Source of the DNA: JACPNO01 sp963825405
GTDB taxonomy: Bacteria > Acidobacteriota > Terriglobia > Bryobacterales > Bryobacteraceae
Assembly (NCBI GenBank): GCA_963825405.1
Contig: CAWGTB010000003.1
Coordinates: forward strand, 1,527,058 to 1,591,057
Direction: 5' to 3'
DNA: 64,000 nucleotides
Positions 53,840-61,524 of the stretch are shown here, piece by piece. A program made the translations under genes and the position numbers. The notes beneath the pieces were generated by a model. It was not told the DNA's origin. It worked only from the letters and a program-made list of their open reading frames with translations, and searched no databases. The stretch's first letter is position 1. Each line of letters starts with the position of its first letter.

Positions 53840-55078
53840 TGGCACCCAAGTGGGCCGCACGACAGCCGGGAGGACCACGCCGCGGCATTCGCCCAGCCCG
53901 ATTCGCGCAAAACCCTCGCGCTCGCAATAGCCCTTGAGGATCACTTCATCGCCGTCTTCGAGAAAACGGCGCTGCTCTCCGGTCGGCAATTGCAGCGGCT
54001 CGGTGCCGCGCCAGGTGCGTTCCAGCAGGCATCCACGGCTTTCCGGAACCGGTCCGGAGACGGTGCCGCTGCCGATCAAATCGCCCGGCCGCAGCGGGCA
54101 GCCGTTGCTCGCGTGGTGCGCCACCATCTGGGCGAGCGTCCAATACATGACAGCGAAGTTGCCGCGGCTGACCAGCATCGGCTCTGCCATGCGCGCGGAG
54201 CGCAGCCATACTTCGAGGGTGAGGTCGATTCCGCCGTCGCCCCCGGATGCCAGATGCGGCAGCGGAGCTGGGTCGCCGGTGGCACGTGGAGCGGGCGCGC
54301 AACGGAAAGGATCGAGCGCATCGAGCGTAACAATCCACGGCGATATGGATGTTGCGAAGTTCTTCGCCAGGAACGGGCCGAGCGGCTGGTACTCCCAGCG
54401 CTGGATGTCGCGCGCCGACCAATCGTTCAACAGGCACACGCCGAAAATATGTTCCTCCGCCGACGCAATGGGAATCTGCTCACCCATGGCATTGCCAGGG
54501 CCTAGGAACGCGCCCAATTCGAGTTCGTAATCGAGCTGGCGGCTGGGCGCGAAGACTGGCGGGCCGTTGGTCTGTTCCGTGATCTGGCCGTGCGGGCGGT
54601 GAAACGCCGTGCCGCTCACGACGATGGATGACGAACGCCCATGGTACGCCACAGGCAGCCATTTGTAGTTGGGCAGGAGGGGATTGTCGGGCCGAAACAT
54701 GCTGCCGACGTTGGTGGCGTGATGCACGGAAGCGTAGAAATCCGTGTAATCGCCGATGCGGGCCGGCAGCAGCATTTCGGCATCTGCATTCGGGATGAGC
54801 GTGCGGCGCTGTTGTGGGTTGCTGAGAATCTTGCTGATCTCGCGCCGTAATTCACGGCGCTGGGCGGCCGGAAGGGCCATCAGCGCGTTCAGATCGCCGT
54901 CAAAAATTCCGCGCAGATCCAGAATGAAATCGCCAATCGCGACGCCTGCGTGGGGCGCGGGATCCGTTTTCGTGCGAAATGCGCCATACGGCAGATTCTG
55001 GATGGGAAAATCCGTGCCAGGACGCTGCGCGGTTTCTTCCCAACTCTGCAGCGACGGGTCGTGAGTCTCGTCGATCAT
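53810..55078 (-). CDS. fahA: Fumarylacetoacetase
   Basis: Last enzyme of tyrosine/homogentisate breakdown, giving fumarate and acetoacetate. About 422 residues. Family motifs: Phe-Tyr-Ala-Ser-Val-His-His-Ala-Thr-Asn-Val-Gly (catalytic His in the His-Ala-Thr-Asn segment), Ala-Tyr-His-Gly-Arg-Ser-Ser-Ser, Leu-Asp-Tyr-Glu-Leu-Glu-Leu, Leu-Leu-Asn-Asp-Trp-Ser-Ala-Arg-Asp and Ser-Gly-Thr-Val-Ser-Gly. The start at 55078 is chosen because it overlaps the stop of the upstream gene (ATGA); a Met nine bases upstream is possible. The 3' end runs 30 bp into the convergent ankyrin gene. Confidence 0.93.
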   Translation of the reverse strand: MIDETHDPSLQSWEETAQRPGTDFPIQNLPYGAFRTKTDPAPHAGVAIGDFILDLRGIFDGDLNALMALPAAQRRELRREISKILSNPQQRRTLIPNADAEMLLPARIGDYTDFYASVHHATNVGSMFRPDNPLLPNYKWLPVAYHGRSSSIVVSGTAFHRPHGQITEQTNGPPVFAPSRQLDYELELGAFLGPGNAMGEQIPIASAEEHIFGVCLLNDWSARDIQRWEYQPLGPFLAKNFATSISPWIVTLDALDPFRCAPAPRATGDPAPLPHLASGGDGGIDLTLEVWLRSARMAEPMLVSRGNFAVMYWTLAQMVAHHASNGCPLRPGDLIGSGTVSGPVPESRGCLLERTWRGTEPLQLPTGEQRRFLEDGDEVILKGYCEREGFARIGLGECRGVVLPAVVRPTWVPLAQQLDHAL

Positions 55079-55863
55079 AGAAGCCATCCCAGGCGCACCA
55101 AGTCGGCCACGGGTTCGTCGAAGGAACAAGAGCCAAAACTGTGAGCGAAATGCCGGCGGGCGTCCGCCACCTGTTCCGCTGAGAGCGCCTCATCGCGCCA
55201 GTGCGCGTTTTCCTCGAATCGAAAACTTTCCGGATCAGCCTCGTTCAACACGTCCAGGATCCACGATTCATCCGCTCCTTGCCAGGCAAACGCCGCCGCC
55301 AGAAACACGTTGACGAAGCCGTGCATGGTGGCGCGCGGCGCATTCGCCTCGTAAGTGAGCGGGTGCTCGGAGCGCACGGGATGATGCAGTCCGGCGGTCG
55401 CTTTGAAGGGCAGACGAAGCTCGGCGCAGGCGCGTAGAAAGCGGGCAATCGCGGCGGTGCTCGGAATGGAATCCGGCGTCAGCCCGCCGGTGCGTACCTT
55501 GGCGTAGGCGCGCATTTCCTGCAGCGCGCTGAGTGCGTCGGCGTCGTCGATAGCGATTTCATAGTAGGCGGGCAGGGAAAATCTGCGCAGCGTCTTCGAT
55601 TCGACGGATTCGATCGGCAAGTCCGGCGCCGTAACTTCGGAGTCGCTCAACACGGTAATGCGCCAGCCATCGGTGTTTTGCAACTGGCGCAGCTGCGCGG
55701 CTGGAATCACAAAGCGTCCAAGCATCCAGGCGTTTTCCGAGCGCAAGTAACGCGCGTAGTTCTCCCCCGCGATGGGCAGCGATAACGCAGCGGGCGGAAA
55801 CAGACCCGCATAGTCCACCAGGTTGGCCAGCAGCGCGCGCAGGGCGGGGGAGACTGGCGCCAT
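55075..55863 (-). CDS. Conserved-looking protein coupled to fumarylacetoacetase
   Basis: A 262-residue protein without signal peptide or obvious motif. It begins with a helical Ala/Leu-rich part (Leu-Leu-Ala-Asn-Leu-Val-Asp-Tyr-Ala-Gly-Leu-Phe-Pro-Pro) and contains Leu-His-His-Pro-Val-Arg and Gly-Phe-Val-Asn-Val-Phe-Leu-Ala-Ala-Ala-Phe-Ala. Its stop overlaps the fahA start, implying a linked function in aromatic acid breakdown, perhaps a companion enzyme or a regulator; the family is not recognised. It starts 1 bp after the hydrolase gene ends. Confidence 0.6.
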   Translation of the reverse strand: MAPVSPALRALLANLVDYAGLFPPAALSLPIAGENYARYLRSENAWMLGRFVIPAAQLRQLQNTDGWRITVLSDSEVTAPDLPIESVESKTLRRFSLPAYYEIAIDDADALSALQEMRAYAKVRTGGLTPDSIPSTAAIARFLRACAELRLPFKATAGLHHPVRSEHPLTYEANAPRATMHGFVNVFLAAAFAWQGADESWILDVLNEADPESFRFEENAHWRDEALSAEQVADARRHFAHSFGSCSFDEPVADLVRLGWLL

Positions 55864-55864
55864 T

Positions 55865-56686
55865 TCAACCTTTGAGAAATGCCAGAAGATCGGCGTTGAA
55901 CTGATCGCGATGGGTGACCATGAGGCCGTGCGGCGCCCCTGGATAGATTTTCAGGGTTGCGCCTTTCACAATTTTCGATGCGATAAGCGCCGCGGCGCCG
56001 ATCGGTACGATCTGATCGTCATCGCCATGGATGAACAGTGTGGGCACGTCGATTTTTTTCAGATCTTCGGTGAAATCCGTTTCGGAGAACACCTTGATGC
56101 AATCGTAAGCGCCCTTGAATCCGACTTGCATGCTCAGCCGCCAGAACTGGTCGCGCACGCCTTGCGAGACTTTGGAGCCCGGCCGGTTAGCTCCGTAAAA
56201 TGGCGCGCTGAGATCTTTGTAGAATTGCGAACGATCGCCTAGGACACTCGCGCGAAGGCCGTCAAACACCTCCATCGGAAGGCCACCTGGGTTGGCGTTG
56301 GTCTTGAGCATCAAAGGCGGCACCGCGCCCAGGAGCAGGGCTTTTGCCGCGCGCTTGCTGCCATGGCGCCCGAGGTAGCGCGCGACTTCGCCGCCGCCGG
56401 TCGAGTGGCCCACATGGACCGCGGCTTTCAGATCGAGCGCCTCGGTGAGCGCCGCGAGATCGTCGGCGTAAGTATCCATTTCGTTGCCGTTCCAGGTCTG
56501 GCTGGACCGGCCATGTCCGCGGCGATCGTGCGCAATCGCGCGATAGCCGTTGGACGCGACAAACATCAGTTGCTCATCCCACGCATCCGAACTAAGCGGC
56601 CAACCGTGGCTGAAAACGACCGGCTGCCCGCTGCCCCAGTCTTTGTAGTAAATCTGCGTTCCGTCTTTGGTGGTGATGCTGCCCAT
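55865..56686 (-). CDS. Alpha/beta hydrolase (non-haem chloroperoxidase/arylesterase type)
   Basis: A 273-residue serine hydrolase. Oxyanion motif Ser-His-Gly-Trp-Pro-Leu; nucleophile Ser95 in Gly-His-Ser-Thr-Gly-Gly; acid Asp in Ile-His-Gly-Asp-Asp-Asp-Gln; His in Pro-Gly-Ala-Pro-His-Gly. The N-terminal Phe-Ser-His-Gly and Asp-Arg-Arg-Gly-His-Gly-Arg-Ser match non-haem chloroperoxidases and arylesterases, which hydrolyse aryl esters or, as perhydrolases, make peracids. It precedes the fahA operon on the same strand and may be cotranscribed. Confidence 0.87.
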   Translation of the reverse strand: MGSITTKDGTQIYYKDWGSGQPVVFSHGWPLSSDAWDEQLMFVASNGYRAIAHDRRGHGRSSQTWNGNEMDTYADDLAALTEALDLKAAVHVGHSTGGGEVARYLGRHGSKRAAKALLLGAVPPLMLKTNANPGGLPMEVFDGLRASVLGDRSQFYKDLSAPFYGANRPGSKVSQGVRDQFWRLSMQVGFKGAYDCIKVFSETDFTEDLKKIDVPTLFIHGDDDQIVPIGAAALIASKIVKGATLKIYPGAPHGLMVTHRDQFNADLLAFLKG

Positions 56687-56849
56687 GGATCCCCTCCTTG
56701 TCTGGGTGATCTTTTATTTTGTCATGAGAAGCTCGAATAATTCGCGGGTGCTGATCACCTTCTTCCGTTGACCTGGAAAATGGCCGCGAGTTCCGCGCAT
56801 GAGCGCCTGGACCGGATGACGGTGCAAGATATACGTTAGATTGTGACTA

Positions 56850-56918
56850 GTCAGACTGGTTGGCGTCGATCTCGACTTGGACAGCGACAGAGATGCAGTG
56901 CGCGACCTGGAATTATGA
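56850..56918 (+). pseudogene. Possible antitoxin C-terminal remnant upstream of the PIN gene
   Basis: A short reading frame between an in-frame TGA at 56844-56846 and the TGA at 56916-56918 encodes Leu-Val-Gly-Val-Asp-Leu-Asp-Leu-Asp-Ser-Asp-Arg-Asp. It then ends Leu-Glu-Leu with the stop overlapping the PIN ATG (ATGA). This acidic tail and the overlap are typical of Phd/VapB-type antitoxins. A start and N-terminal DNA-binding region are not found, so the antitoxin is either truncated or broken by sequence error. Confidence 0.35.
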
Positions 56919-57341
56919 GCGCCTTCCTGCTCGATGCCAATTGCATTTCCGAGCCTGTCCGCCCCAAACCTGAGCCCCGCGTATTGGAATGGATGAAGGC
57001 GGCCGACGAGACTTTGCTTTATTTGAGGGTTCTCACGCCGGGAGAAATTCGCAAAGGGGTCGCTGGACTCGTGCAAGGTAAACGCAGGACCCGTCTGGAG
57101 ACATGGCTTGAAGTTGATCTGCACGCCCGTTTCTTCGGCAGAATTATTCCGATTGATGCCACGATTGCCGACCGGTGGGGTTTGCTCGCAGCCGAAGCGA
57201 AACGCAAAGGCAAAGCCGTGTCAGTCATTTGATGGCCTTCTTGTCGCAACTGCGCTTCAGCACAACCTGACTGTCGTGTCGCGCAATGCCAGCGACTTTA
57301 CAAAACACGCGGGTGCAGGTTTGAATCCCTGGCAGGCGTGA
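56915..57341 (+). CDS. PIN-domain toxin, VapC/FitB-like (frameshifted)
   Basis: A PIN-domain RNase-like protein beginning Met-Ser-Ala-Phe-Leu-Leu-Asp-Ala-Asn-Cys-Ile-Ser-Glu; the acidic residues Asp7 and the later Glu/Asp cluster form the metal site (Glu in Thr-Pro-Gly-Glu-Ile-Arg-Lys). One extra T near 57227 turns Val-Ile-Asp-Gly into Val-Ile-stop; corrected, the chain continues Asp-Gly-Leu-Leu-Val-Ala-Thr-Ala and ends Leu-Asn-Pro-Trp-Gln-Ala, 141 residues, the VapC size. The ATG at 56915 overlaps the putative antitoxin stop. In this family the antitoxin neutralises the toxin; whether this pair is functional is unclear. Confidence 0.72.
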
Positions 57342-57501
57342 TCGGCAAGCGTTTACGCGACTTTCCGGGTCATATCATGTTTCAATTATTAAGCACGGTC
57401 GCGGCACCGACTCCATAAGTAAGCGACCAGTGGAACATTGAGAGATTGGGAACTGCCTGCGCCTGAGATTCCAGCGTCGAATCAGGAAACGGTTGCGAAT
57501 A

Positions 57502-58323
57502 ATGCGCGGCCCTGAGGGGAGCCTACCCTTGACCGTCGCAAAGCTGGAGCGACTGGGGCATCCTATACCAGAGGCTCTGCGCATGGTGATGCTCGATCCC
57601 ACCCTCTTTCATCACGAACGCGGCGCAGCAGGCAAGCTGCTGGCGATTTCTGGAGACAAGGTGGCTGTTCAAGCTTTGCTGAAGCTTTTCTTTGAGCAGT
57701 CCGAGAAAGACGATCTCTATGTCACGGCCCTCACGCTCGAAGAATTGAATGACCGACTGGCCGTGCCGATCTTAATCAATGCGTTGCTTGAGGACAGCAA
57801 TCCACATAGGCGTCACGCTGCCGCTCGCGCCTTGGGCTGGATTCGCCCATCGGATCGGGCTACGGCGCGGGCACTCGCACGGTGCCTTGTTGATCCGACT
57901 CAACCTCAACCGGCCCGTGAAGAAGCAGCTGAGTCGCTCGCGTACGTTGGCACGCGTGAGACTATTGACGCGATAATATCGGTTCTCCGGGACCCCGATG
58001 TTCGCATCCGGTTTTGGGCCGTTTTCGGACTGGGGGGCAGTTGTCGCGGAGACTTGCGAGCCGTACAGGCCCTCGAATCCGTATTGGACGACGGCGAGAC
58101 GCCGCCTGGCAATTGGTGGTCAGTGGGGAGAGAAGCTCTCGCGATGCTCGCTAAGCTGCCGTCCGTTCGGGATCGCTATGACGCCAGACTTGCGGTCGAA
58201 ACGCAGCAAATCCTCTCCGACGTCAACGCGACAAACGAGGATCGTCGATGGGCATCATGCTACGACTATTCCGATGCGACAGAGTCGATCAACGCCGACG
58301 CGCAAGTGATAGCTCTCGACTAA
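57502..58323 (+). CDS. HEAT-repeat protein
   Basis: A 273-residue soluble helical protein with about five HEAT-like repeats, for example Leu-Ile-Asn-Ala-Leu-Leu-Glu-Asp-Ser-Asn-Pro-His-Arg-Arg-His-Ala-Ala-Ala-Arg-Ala and Ile-Ser-Val-Leu-Arg-Asp-Pro-Asp-Val-Arg-Ile-Arg. Similar to PBS-lyase-type and other HEAT proteins, which act as binding scaffolds; no catalytic motif is seen. An in-frame TTG nine bases upstream is possible; the ATG at 57502 is preferred. Nothing nearby suggests its partner. The following 270 bp up to the tRNA hold no gene. Confidence 0.72.
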   Translation: MRGPEGSLPLTVAKLERLGHPIPEALRMVMLDPTLFHHERGAAGKLLAISGDKVAVQALLKLFFEQSEKDDLYVTALTLEELNDRLAVPILINALLEDSNPHRRHAAARALGWIRPSDRATARALARCLVDPTQPQPAREEAAESLAYVGTRETIDAIISVLRDPDVRIRFWAVFGLGGSCRGDLRAVQALESVLDDGETPPGNWWSVGREALAMLAKLPSVRDRYDARLAVETQQILSDVNATNEDRRWASCYDYSDATESINADAQVIALD

Positions 58324-58595
58324 CGCTGCGACTCTAGCTGGACAAACGGCGTAGTGTTGATCAATCCAGTCAATTGCAATTCGGAGCGCTGATCGCGCTC
58401 CGGGTCTCTCCAGCGCTGGGCGGGGACAAGGGCTGCCGCCGGTTTCCCCGCACCCCTTTCTCCACTAGCAGCATCATTCCTTCGCTGCGCTTCGGACTAC
58501 CAACTCCAGCCGCCCTTGGTAATCAAAATTCCCACACGGAGGGAATTCCGGCGTCTAGATCGGACGCCGTATCCAGCTAAATCTTTTGATTGTGT

Positions 58596-58682
58596 TGGTG
58601 CGGATGAAAGGACTTGAACCTTCACTCCCTTGCGAGAACTAGAACCTGAATCTAGCGCGTCTGCCAATTCCGCCACATCCGC
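58596..58682 (-). tRNA. tRNA-Leu (CAG)
   Basis: On the minus strand the sequence folds as a type II (long variable arm) tRNA: acceptor GCGGATG with its complement, D-loop with GGCAGACGCG, anticodon loop TTCAGGT (CAG, leucine), long variable stem and T-arm GGTTCAAGTCC. The genome-encoded CCA is present at 58596-58598, after the discriminator A (58599). Confidence 0.93.
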
Positions 58683-58717
58683 ATGAGGCGAGGAAAAACT
58701 CAACTTTTTCTATTGTT

Positions 58718-59818
58718 TCAATATCCGCGCTTCTTGTCCACTACATTGATGAGCGGCAGGCCTTCGCTGTAGCGGCGGACGTTTTCGGCGAACAGCTCAA
58801 TGAGGCGTACCTGCCGGTCGGGGCTGAATCCGGACGTATGCGCCGACATCACGACGTTGTTGCAATCGAAAATCGGATGGGTCGAAGGCGGCGGTTCCAC
58901 CGGCATCACATCAAGGCCGGCGCCGGCGATCCAGCCTTCCTTGAGCGCCTTGGCAAGGGCCATGTCGTCGAAAAGCATGCCGCGCGACAGCGCCAGGAAG
59001 TACGCCGTCTTTTTCATCGAGCGGAAAACTTTCTCGTTGAACATGCGCTCGGTTTGCGGCGTGTGCGGGGCGGCGGCCACCAGCACGTCCACCTGCGGCA
59101 CCATGGTCATGAACCAGTTGGGATCGTGCAGTTCGGCGACGTAATGCGGTTTGGGAATGGGCTTGGCATCCGTGGCCACAATGCGCATGTCGAAGCCGTA
59201 ATGCGCGCGCCGCGCCACCGCATCGCCGATTCCGCCCATGCCGACAATGCCCATCGTGCGCCCGCTGATTTCGACGTGATGCGCCGATTTCGTGATGCCC
59301 ACGATGTCCATCTTGCGCTGGGCGAATTGCGGATTGTAGTACTTGGTGAGGCCGCGCGTCAGCGACAGCAGCAGTCCGAAAGCGGTCTCGGAAATGGCCG
59401 GCGCAAAAGTGCGCGCATAGTTGGTGAGCACCACCGGACTTTCGCGCATCACCTGGTCCATGCCTTCGACGCCGGCGCCGACCGCGTGCACCCATTTCAG
59501 TTTCTTGGCGAACTGCAGGGTGTCGCCGCCGATTGAGCCATAGACCACTTCGGCTTCTTTCGATTTCTGCTCGAATTCTTCCTTCGAGCGGCACACAGTG
59601 AATTCGATCTTGGTTTTCGGAGCGGCCGCCTTGATCTGCTCAATCTCGAACGGCTCGAACGGAAATGTGGTGACGATTCGGAGAGGTTCCTGTTGCATAC
59701 GTTTTTCGACTACCTGATAGGGAGCGACGACCACGGCCTGGCTGGCCGCTGCGGCGACCGCGGGTGTGGCGCCGGCAACCGCCATAAACTTGCGCCGGGT
59801 GACAGGCTTTTTCGGCAT
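58718..59818 (-). CDS. D-2-hydroxyacid dehydrogenase with Tat-like signal
   Basis: A 366-residue NAD-dependent dehydrogenase. The N-terminus reads Thr-Arg-Arg-Lys-Phe-Met-Ala-Val-Ala-Gly followed by an Ala-rich stretch, a twin-arginine signal. The cofactor fold has Gly-Ile-Val-Gly-Met-Gly-Gly-Ile-Gly. Catalytic residues: Arg in Leu-Ser-Arg-Gly, Glu in Met-Pro-Val-Glu-Pro, His in Ser-Ala-His-Thr-Ser-Gly. Typical members reduce glyoxylate, hydroxypyruvate or phenylpyruvate; here the substrate is unknown and export is suggested. It directly follows rplK (52 bp), where rplA normally lies. Confidence 0.85.
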   Translation of the reverse strand: MPKKPVTRRKFMAVAGATPAVAAAASQAVVVAPYQVVEKRMQQEPLRIVTTFPFEPFEIEQIKAAAPKTKIEFTVCRSKEEFEQKSKEAEVVYGSIGGDTLQFAKKLKWVHAVGAGVEGMDQVMRESPVVLTNYARTFAPAISETAFGLLLSLTRGLTKYYNPQFAQRKMDIVGITKSAHHVEISGRTMGIVGMGGIGDAVARRAHYGFDMRIVATDAKPIPKPHYVAELHDPNWFMTMVPQVDVLVAAAPHTPQTERMFNEKVFRSMKKTAYFLALSRGMLFDDMALAKALKEGWIAGAGLDVMPVEPPPSTHPIFDCNNVVMSAHTSGFSPDRQVRLIELFAENVRRYSEGLPLINVVDKKRGY

Positions 59819-59870
59819 GCTTGCCAGGATATCATTTTCGTCCCGCCTGTCCGAGCGGAATTACCGTGCC

Positions 59871-60308
59871 CTACAGTGCTTCGACGACGTCCACGCCCAT
59901 GCTGCGAGCAGTGCCTCGCACCGAACGCATGGCGGCTTCGACCGTGAAGCAGTTGAGATCCGGCATCTTGATCTTGGCGATCTCTTCCACCTGCTTCTCA
60001 GTGATCTTGCCGACTTTGGTCTTGTGCGGCTCGGCCGATCCCTTGGCAATGCTCACGGCCCGTTTGATCAGCACCGGCACCGGCGGGGTCTTGGTGATGA
60101 AGGTGAAGCTGCGGTCCGAAAAAATGGTGATAACGACCGGAATGATCAGGCCTTCCTGATCTTTGGCGGACGTCTTGGCGTTGAACGCCTTGCAGAAGTC
60201 CATGATGTTGACGCCCTGCGGGCCCAGTGCGGTTCCTACCGGGGGCGCCGGGGTGGCCTTGCCGGCCGGGATCTGCAACTTTACTTGCGCGGTAACTTTT
60301 TTAGCCAT
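59871..60308 (-). CDS. rplK: 50S ribosomal protein L11
   Basis: A 145-residue ribosomal protein with all L11 hallmarks: N-terminal Gln-Ile-Pro-Ala-Gly-Lys-Ala-Thr-Pro-Ala-Pro-Pro-Val-Gly-Thr-Ala-Leu-Gly and the C-terminal RNA-binding domain ending Arg-Gly-Thr-Ala-Arg-Ser-Met-Gly. It binds 23S rRNA at the factor-binding centre. It starts 12 bp after nusG. The usual next gene rplA (L1) is absent here. Confidence 0.98.
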   Translation of the reverse strand: MAKKVTAQVKLQIPAGKATPAPPVGTALGPQGVNIMDFCKAFNAKTSAKDQEGLIIPVVITIFSDRSFTFITKTPPVPVLIKRAVSIAKGSAEPHKTKVGKITEKQVEEIAKIKMPDLNCFTVEAAMRSVRGTARSMGVDVVEAL

Positions 60309-60320
60309 TCTATATTTCCG

Positions 60321-60983
60321 TTAGGTTTTCTCAACTTGCAAAAAGTCTAGTTCCACCGGCGTCGAACGGCCAAAGATCGTCACCATCACGCGCAACGTAT
60401 TGCGCTCCAGGTTGACTTCGTCCACTTTGCCGGAAAAATTGCTGAACGGGCCTTCGATGATGCGTACATTTTCGTTCTTTTCGAAGGTCATCTTGGGGCG
60501 GGGACGCTCAGCCGATGACGCCTGGCGGTACAGAATCTGGTTTACTTCGTCGGCGCTGAGCGGAACCGGCGAGGTGCCGCCGCCCACGAAGCCAGTGACG
60601 CGCGGCGTCGCTTTCACGGCGTGCCACAACTCGTCGTTCATTTCCATTTCGACCAGCACGTAGCCGGGGTAAACCAGGCGCTTGCTGGTAACTTTCTTGC
60701 CGCCGCGCAATTCCACCACTTCTTCGGTCGGAATCAGAATCTGACCGATCTTGTCGTCAAATCCAAAAGCTTGCGCACGGCTGCGCAGCGATTCCGCCAC
60801 CTTATTCTCAAAGCCGGAATAAGTGTGCAGGATGAACCATTTCTTCGGCGACGTCTCGTCGTAGCCGGTGGCAGGCGGCGCAGCCTGCTCTTCGGCGCCC
60901 GCGGCAGGCGCAGCTTCAACCGCTTCCGGAGCTGTTTCTTCCGGAGTCACTTCTGCCTGCGCCTCGTTCTTTTCCTCGTCCAT
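60321..60983 (-). CDS. nusG: Transcription antitermination factor NusG
   Basis: A 220-residue NusG. The first ~45 residues are an unusual acidic Ala/Glu/Pro-rich extension; the NGN domain then begins Trp-Phe-Ile-Leu-His-Thr-Tyr-Ser-Gly-Phe-Glu-Asn-Lys-Val and the KOW domain is Val-Arg-Ile-Ile-Glu-Gly-Pro-Phe-Ser-Asn-Phe-Ser-Gly-Lys-Val. It contacts RNA polymerase, Rho and ribosomal S10. It lies in the canonical secE-nusG-rplK order. Confidence 0.97.
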   Translation of the reverse strand: MDEEKNEAQAEVTPEETAPEAVEAAPAAGAEEQAAPPATGYDETSPKKWFILHTYSGFENKVAESLRSRAQAFGFDDKIGQILIPTEEVVELRGGKKVTSKRLVYPGYVLVEMEMNDELWHAVKATPRVTGFVGGGTSPVPLSADEVNQILYRQASSAERPRPKMTFEKNENVRIIEGPFSNFSGKVDEVNLERNTLRVMVTIFGRSTPVELDFLQVEKT

Positions 60984-60994
60984 CAGAGAGCCAC

Positions 60995-61222
60995 CTATTT
61001 CGTCATCAACTGGTAAAACCGATCCATGCTGCGGTCCAGCAGGGTGTCGATTATCTTAAAATACGCCGCGAAAGCGAACACGGTCAGGATCACCACCGCG
61101 GTCGTGGCCTGCACCTGCTGGCGGTTAGGCCAGGTGACCTTCTTCATCTCGTTCTGGAGCTCGCCAAAATAATCTTTGGTGGCACGCGGCCATGCTTTCA
61201 TTTGTTCTAAAGCGCCCGGCAT
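60995..61222 (-). CDS. secE: Preprotein translocase subunit SecE
   Basis: A 75-residue single-span SecE. An amphipathic helix (Leu-Gln-Asn-Glu-Met-Lys-Lys-Val-Thr-Trp-Pro-Asn-Arg) precedes the membrane segment Val-Val-Ile-Leu-Thr-Val-Phe-Ala-Phe-Ala. The ATG at 61222 with AAGGA upstream is preferred to the longer open frame from 61258, which has no ribosome binding site. Pairs with SecY in the membrane channel. Confidence 0.93.
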   Translation of the reverse strand: MPGALEQMKAWPRATKDYFGELQNEMKKVTWPNRQQVQATTAVVILTVFAFAAYFKIIDTLLDRSMDRFYQLMTK

Positions 61223-61263
61223 AGTTCCTTCTTTGTCCTGATTAAGGGGGACGTTCAAATCAA

Positions 61264-61338
61264 TGGCAGGGGCGGAGGGATTCGAACCCCCACTCGCGGT
61301 TTTGGAGACCGCTGGTCTGCCGTTAAACCTACGCCCCT
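61264..61338 (-). tRNA. tRNA-Trp (CCA)
   Basis: Acceptor AGGGGCG/CGCCCCT, anticodon loop CTCCAAA giving anticodon CCA (tryptophan), T-loop with TTCGAAT, discriminator G and encoded 3' CCA (61264-61266). It sits between rpmG and secE, the usual place in bacterial tuf operons. Confidence 0.96.
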
Positions 61339-61360
61339 AGTTCCCGTTAACACTTTCAGT

Positions 61361-61513
61361 TTACTTGATTTCGCGATGAACCTGGTGCTTGCGGCAGCAC
61401 CGGCAGAACTTCTTTAGTTCCAGCCGCTCGGTCATAGTCTTCTTGTTCTTGGTGTTCGAGTAATTGCGATTCTTGCACTCGGTACACTGCAAAGTGATGA
61501 TTTCACGCGCCAT
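61361..61513 (-). CDS. rpmG: 50S ribosomal protein L33
   Basis: A 50-residue ribosomal protein starting at the ATG at 61513: Met-Ala-Arg-Glu-Ile-Ile-Thr-Leu-Gln-Cys-Thr-Glu-Cys, with a second pair Cys-Arg-Cys-Cys later, the zinc ribbon type of L33, and a basic Asn-Thr-Lys-Asn-Lys-Lys loop. It starts 11 bp after the tuf stop and lies in the usual tuf-rpmG-tRNA-Trp-secE order. Confidence 0.97.
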   Translation of the reverse strand: MAREIITLQCTECKNRNYSNTKNKKTMTERLELKKFCRCCRKHQVHREIK

Positions 61514-61524
61514 AATAGCTCTCC

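Noticed and set aside
56714..56850. Minus-strand peptide ending Leu-Phe-Glu-Leu-Leu-Met-Thr-Lys as a gene
   Set aside because: It has no credible start or family and lies in an otherwise decayed stretch next to the PIN gene.
58385..58412. Hairpin GGAGCG...CGCTCC as a terminator downstream of the HEAT gene
   Set aside because: No T-run follows it and the stem is short.
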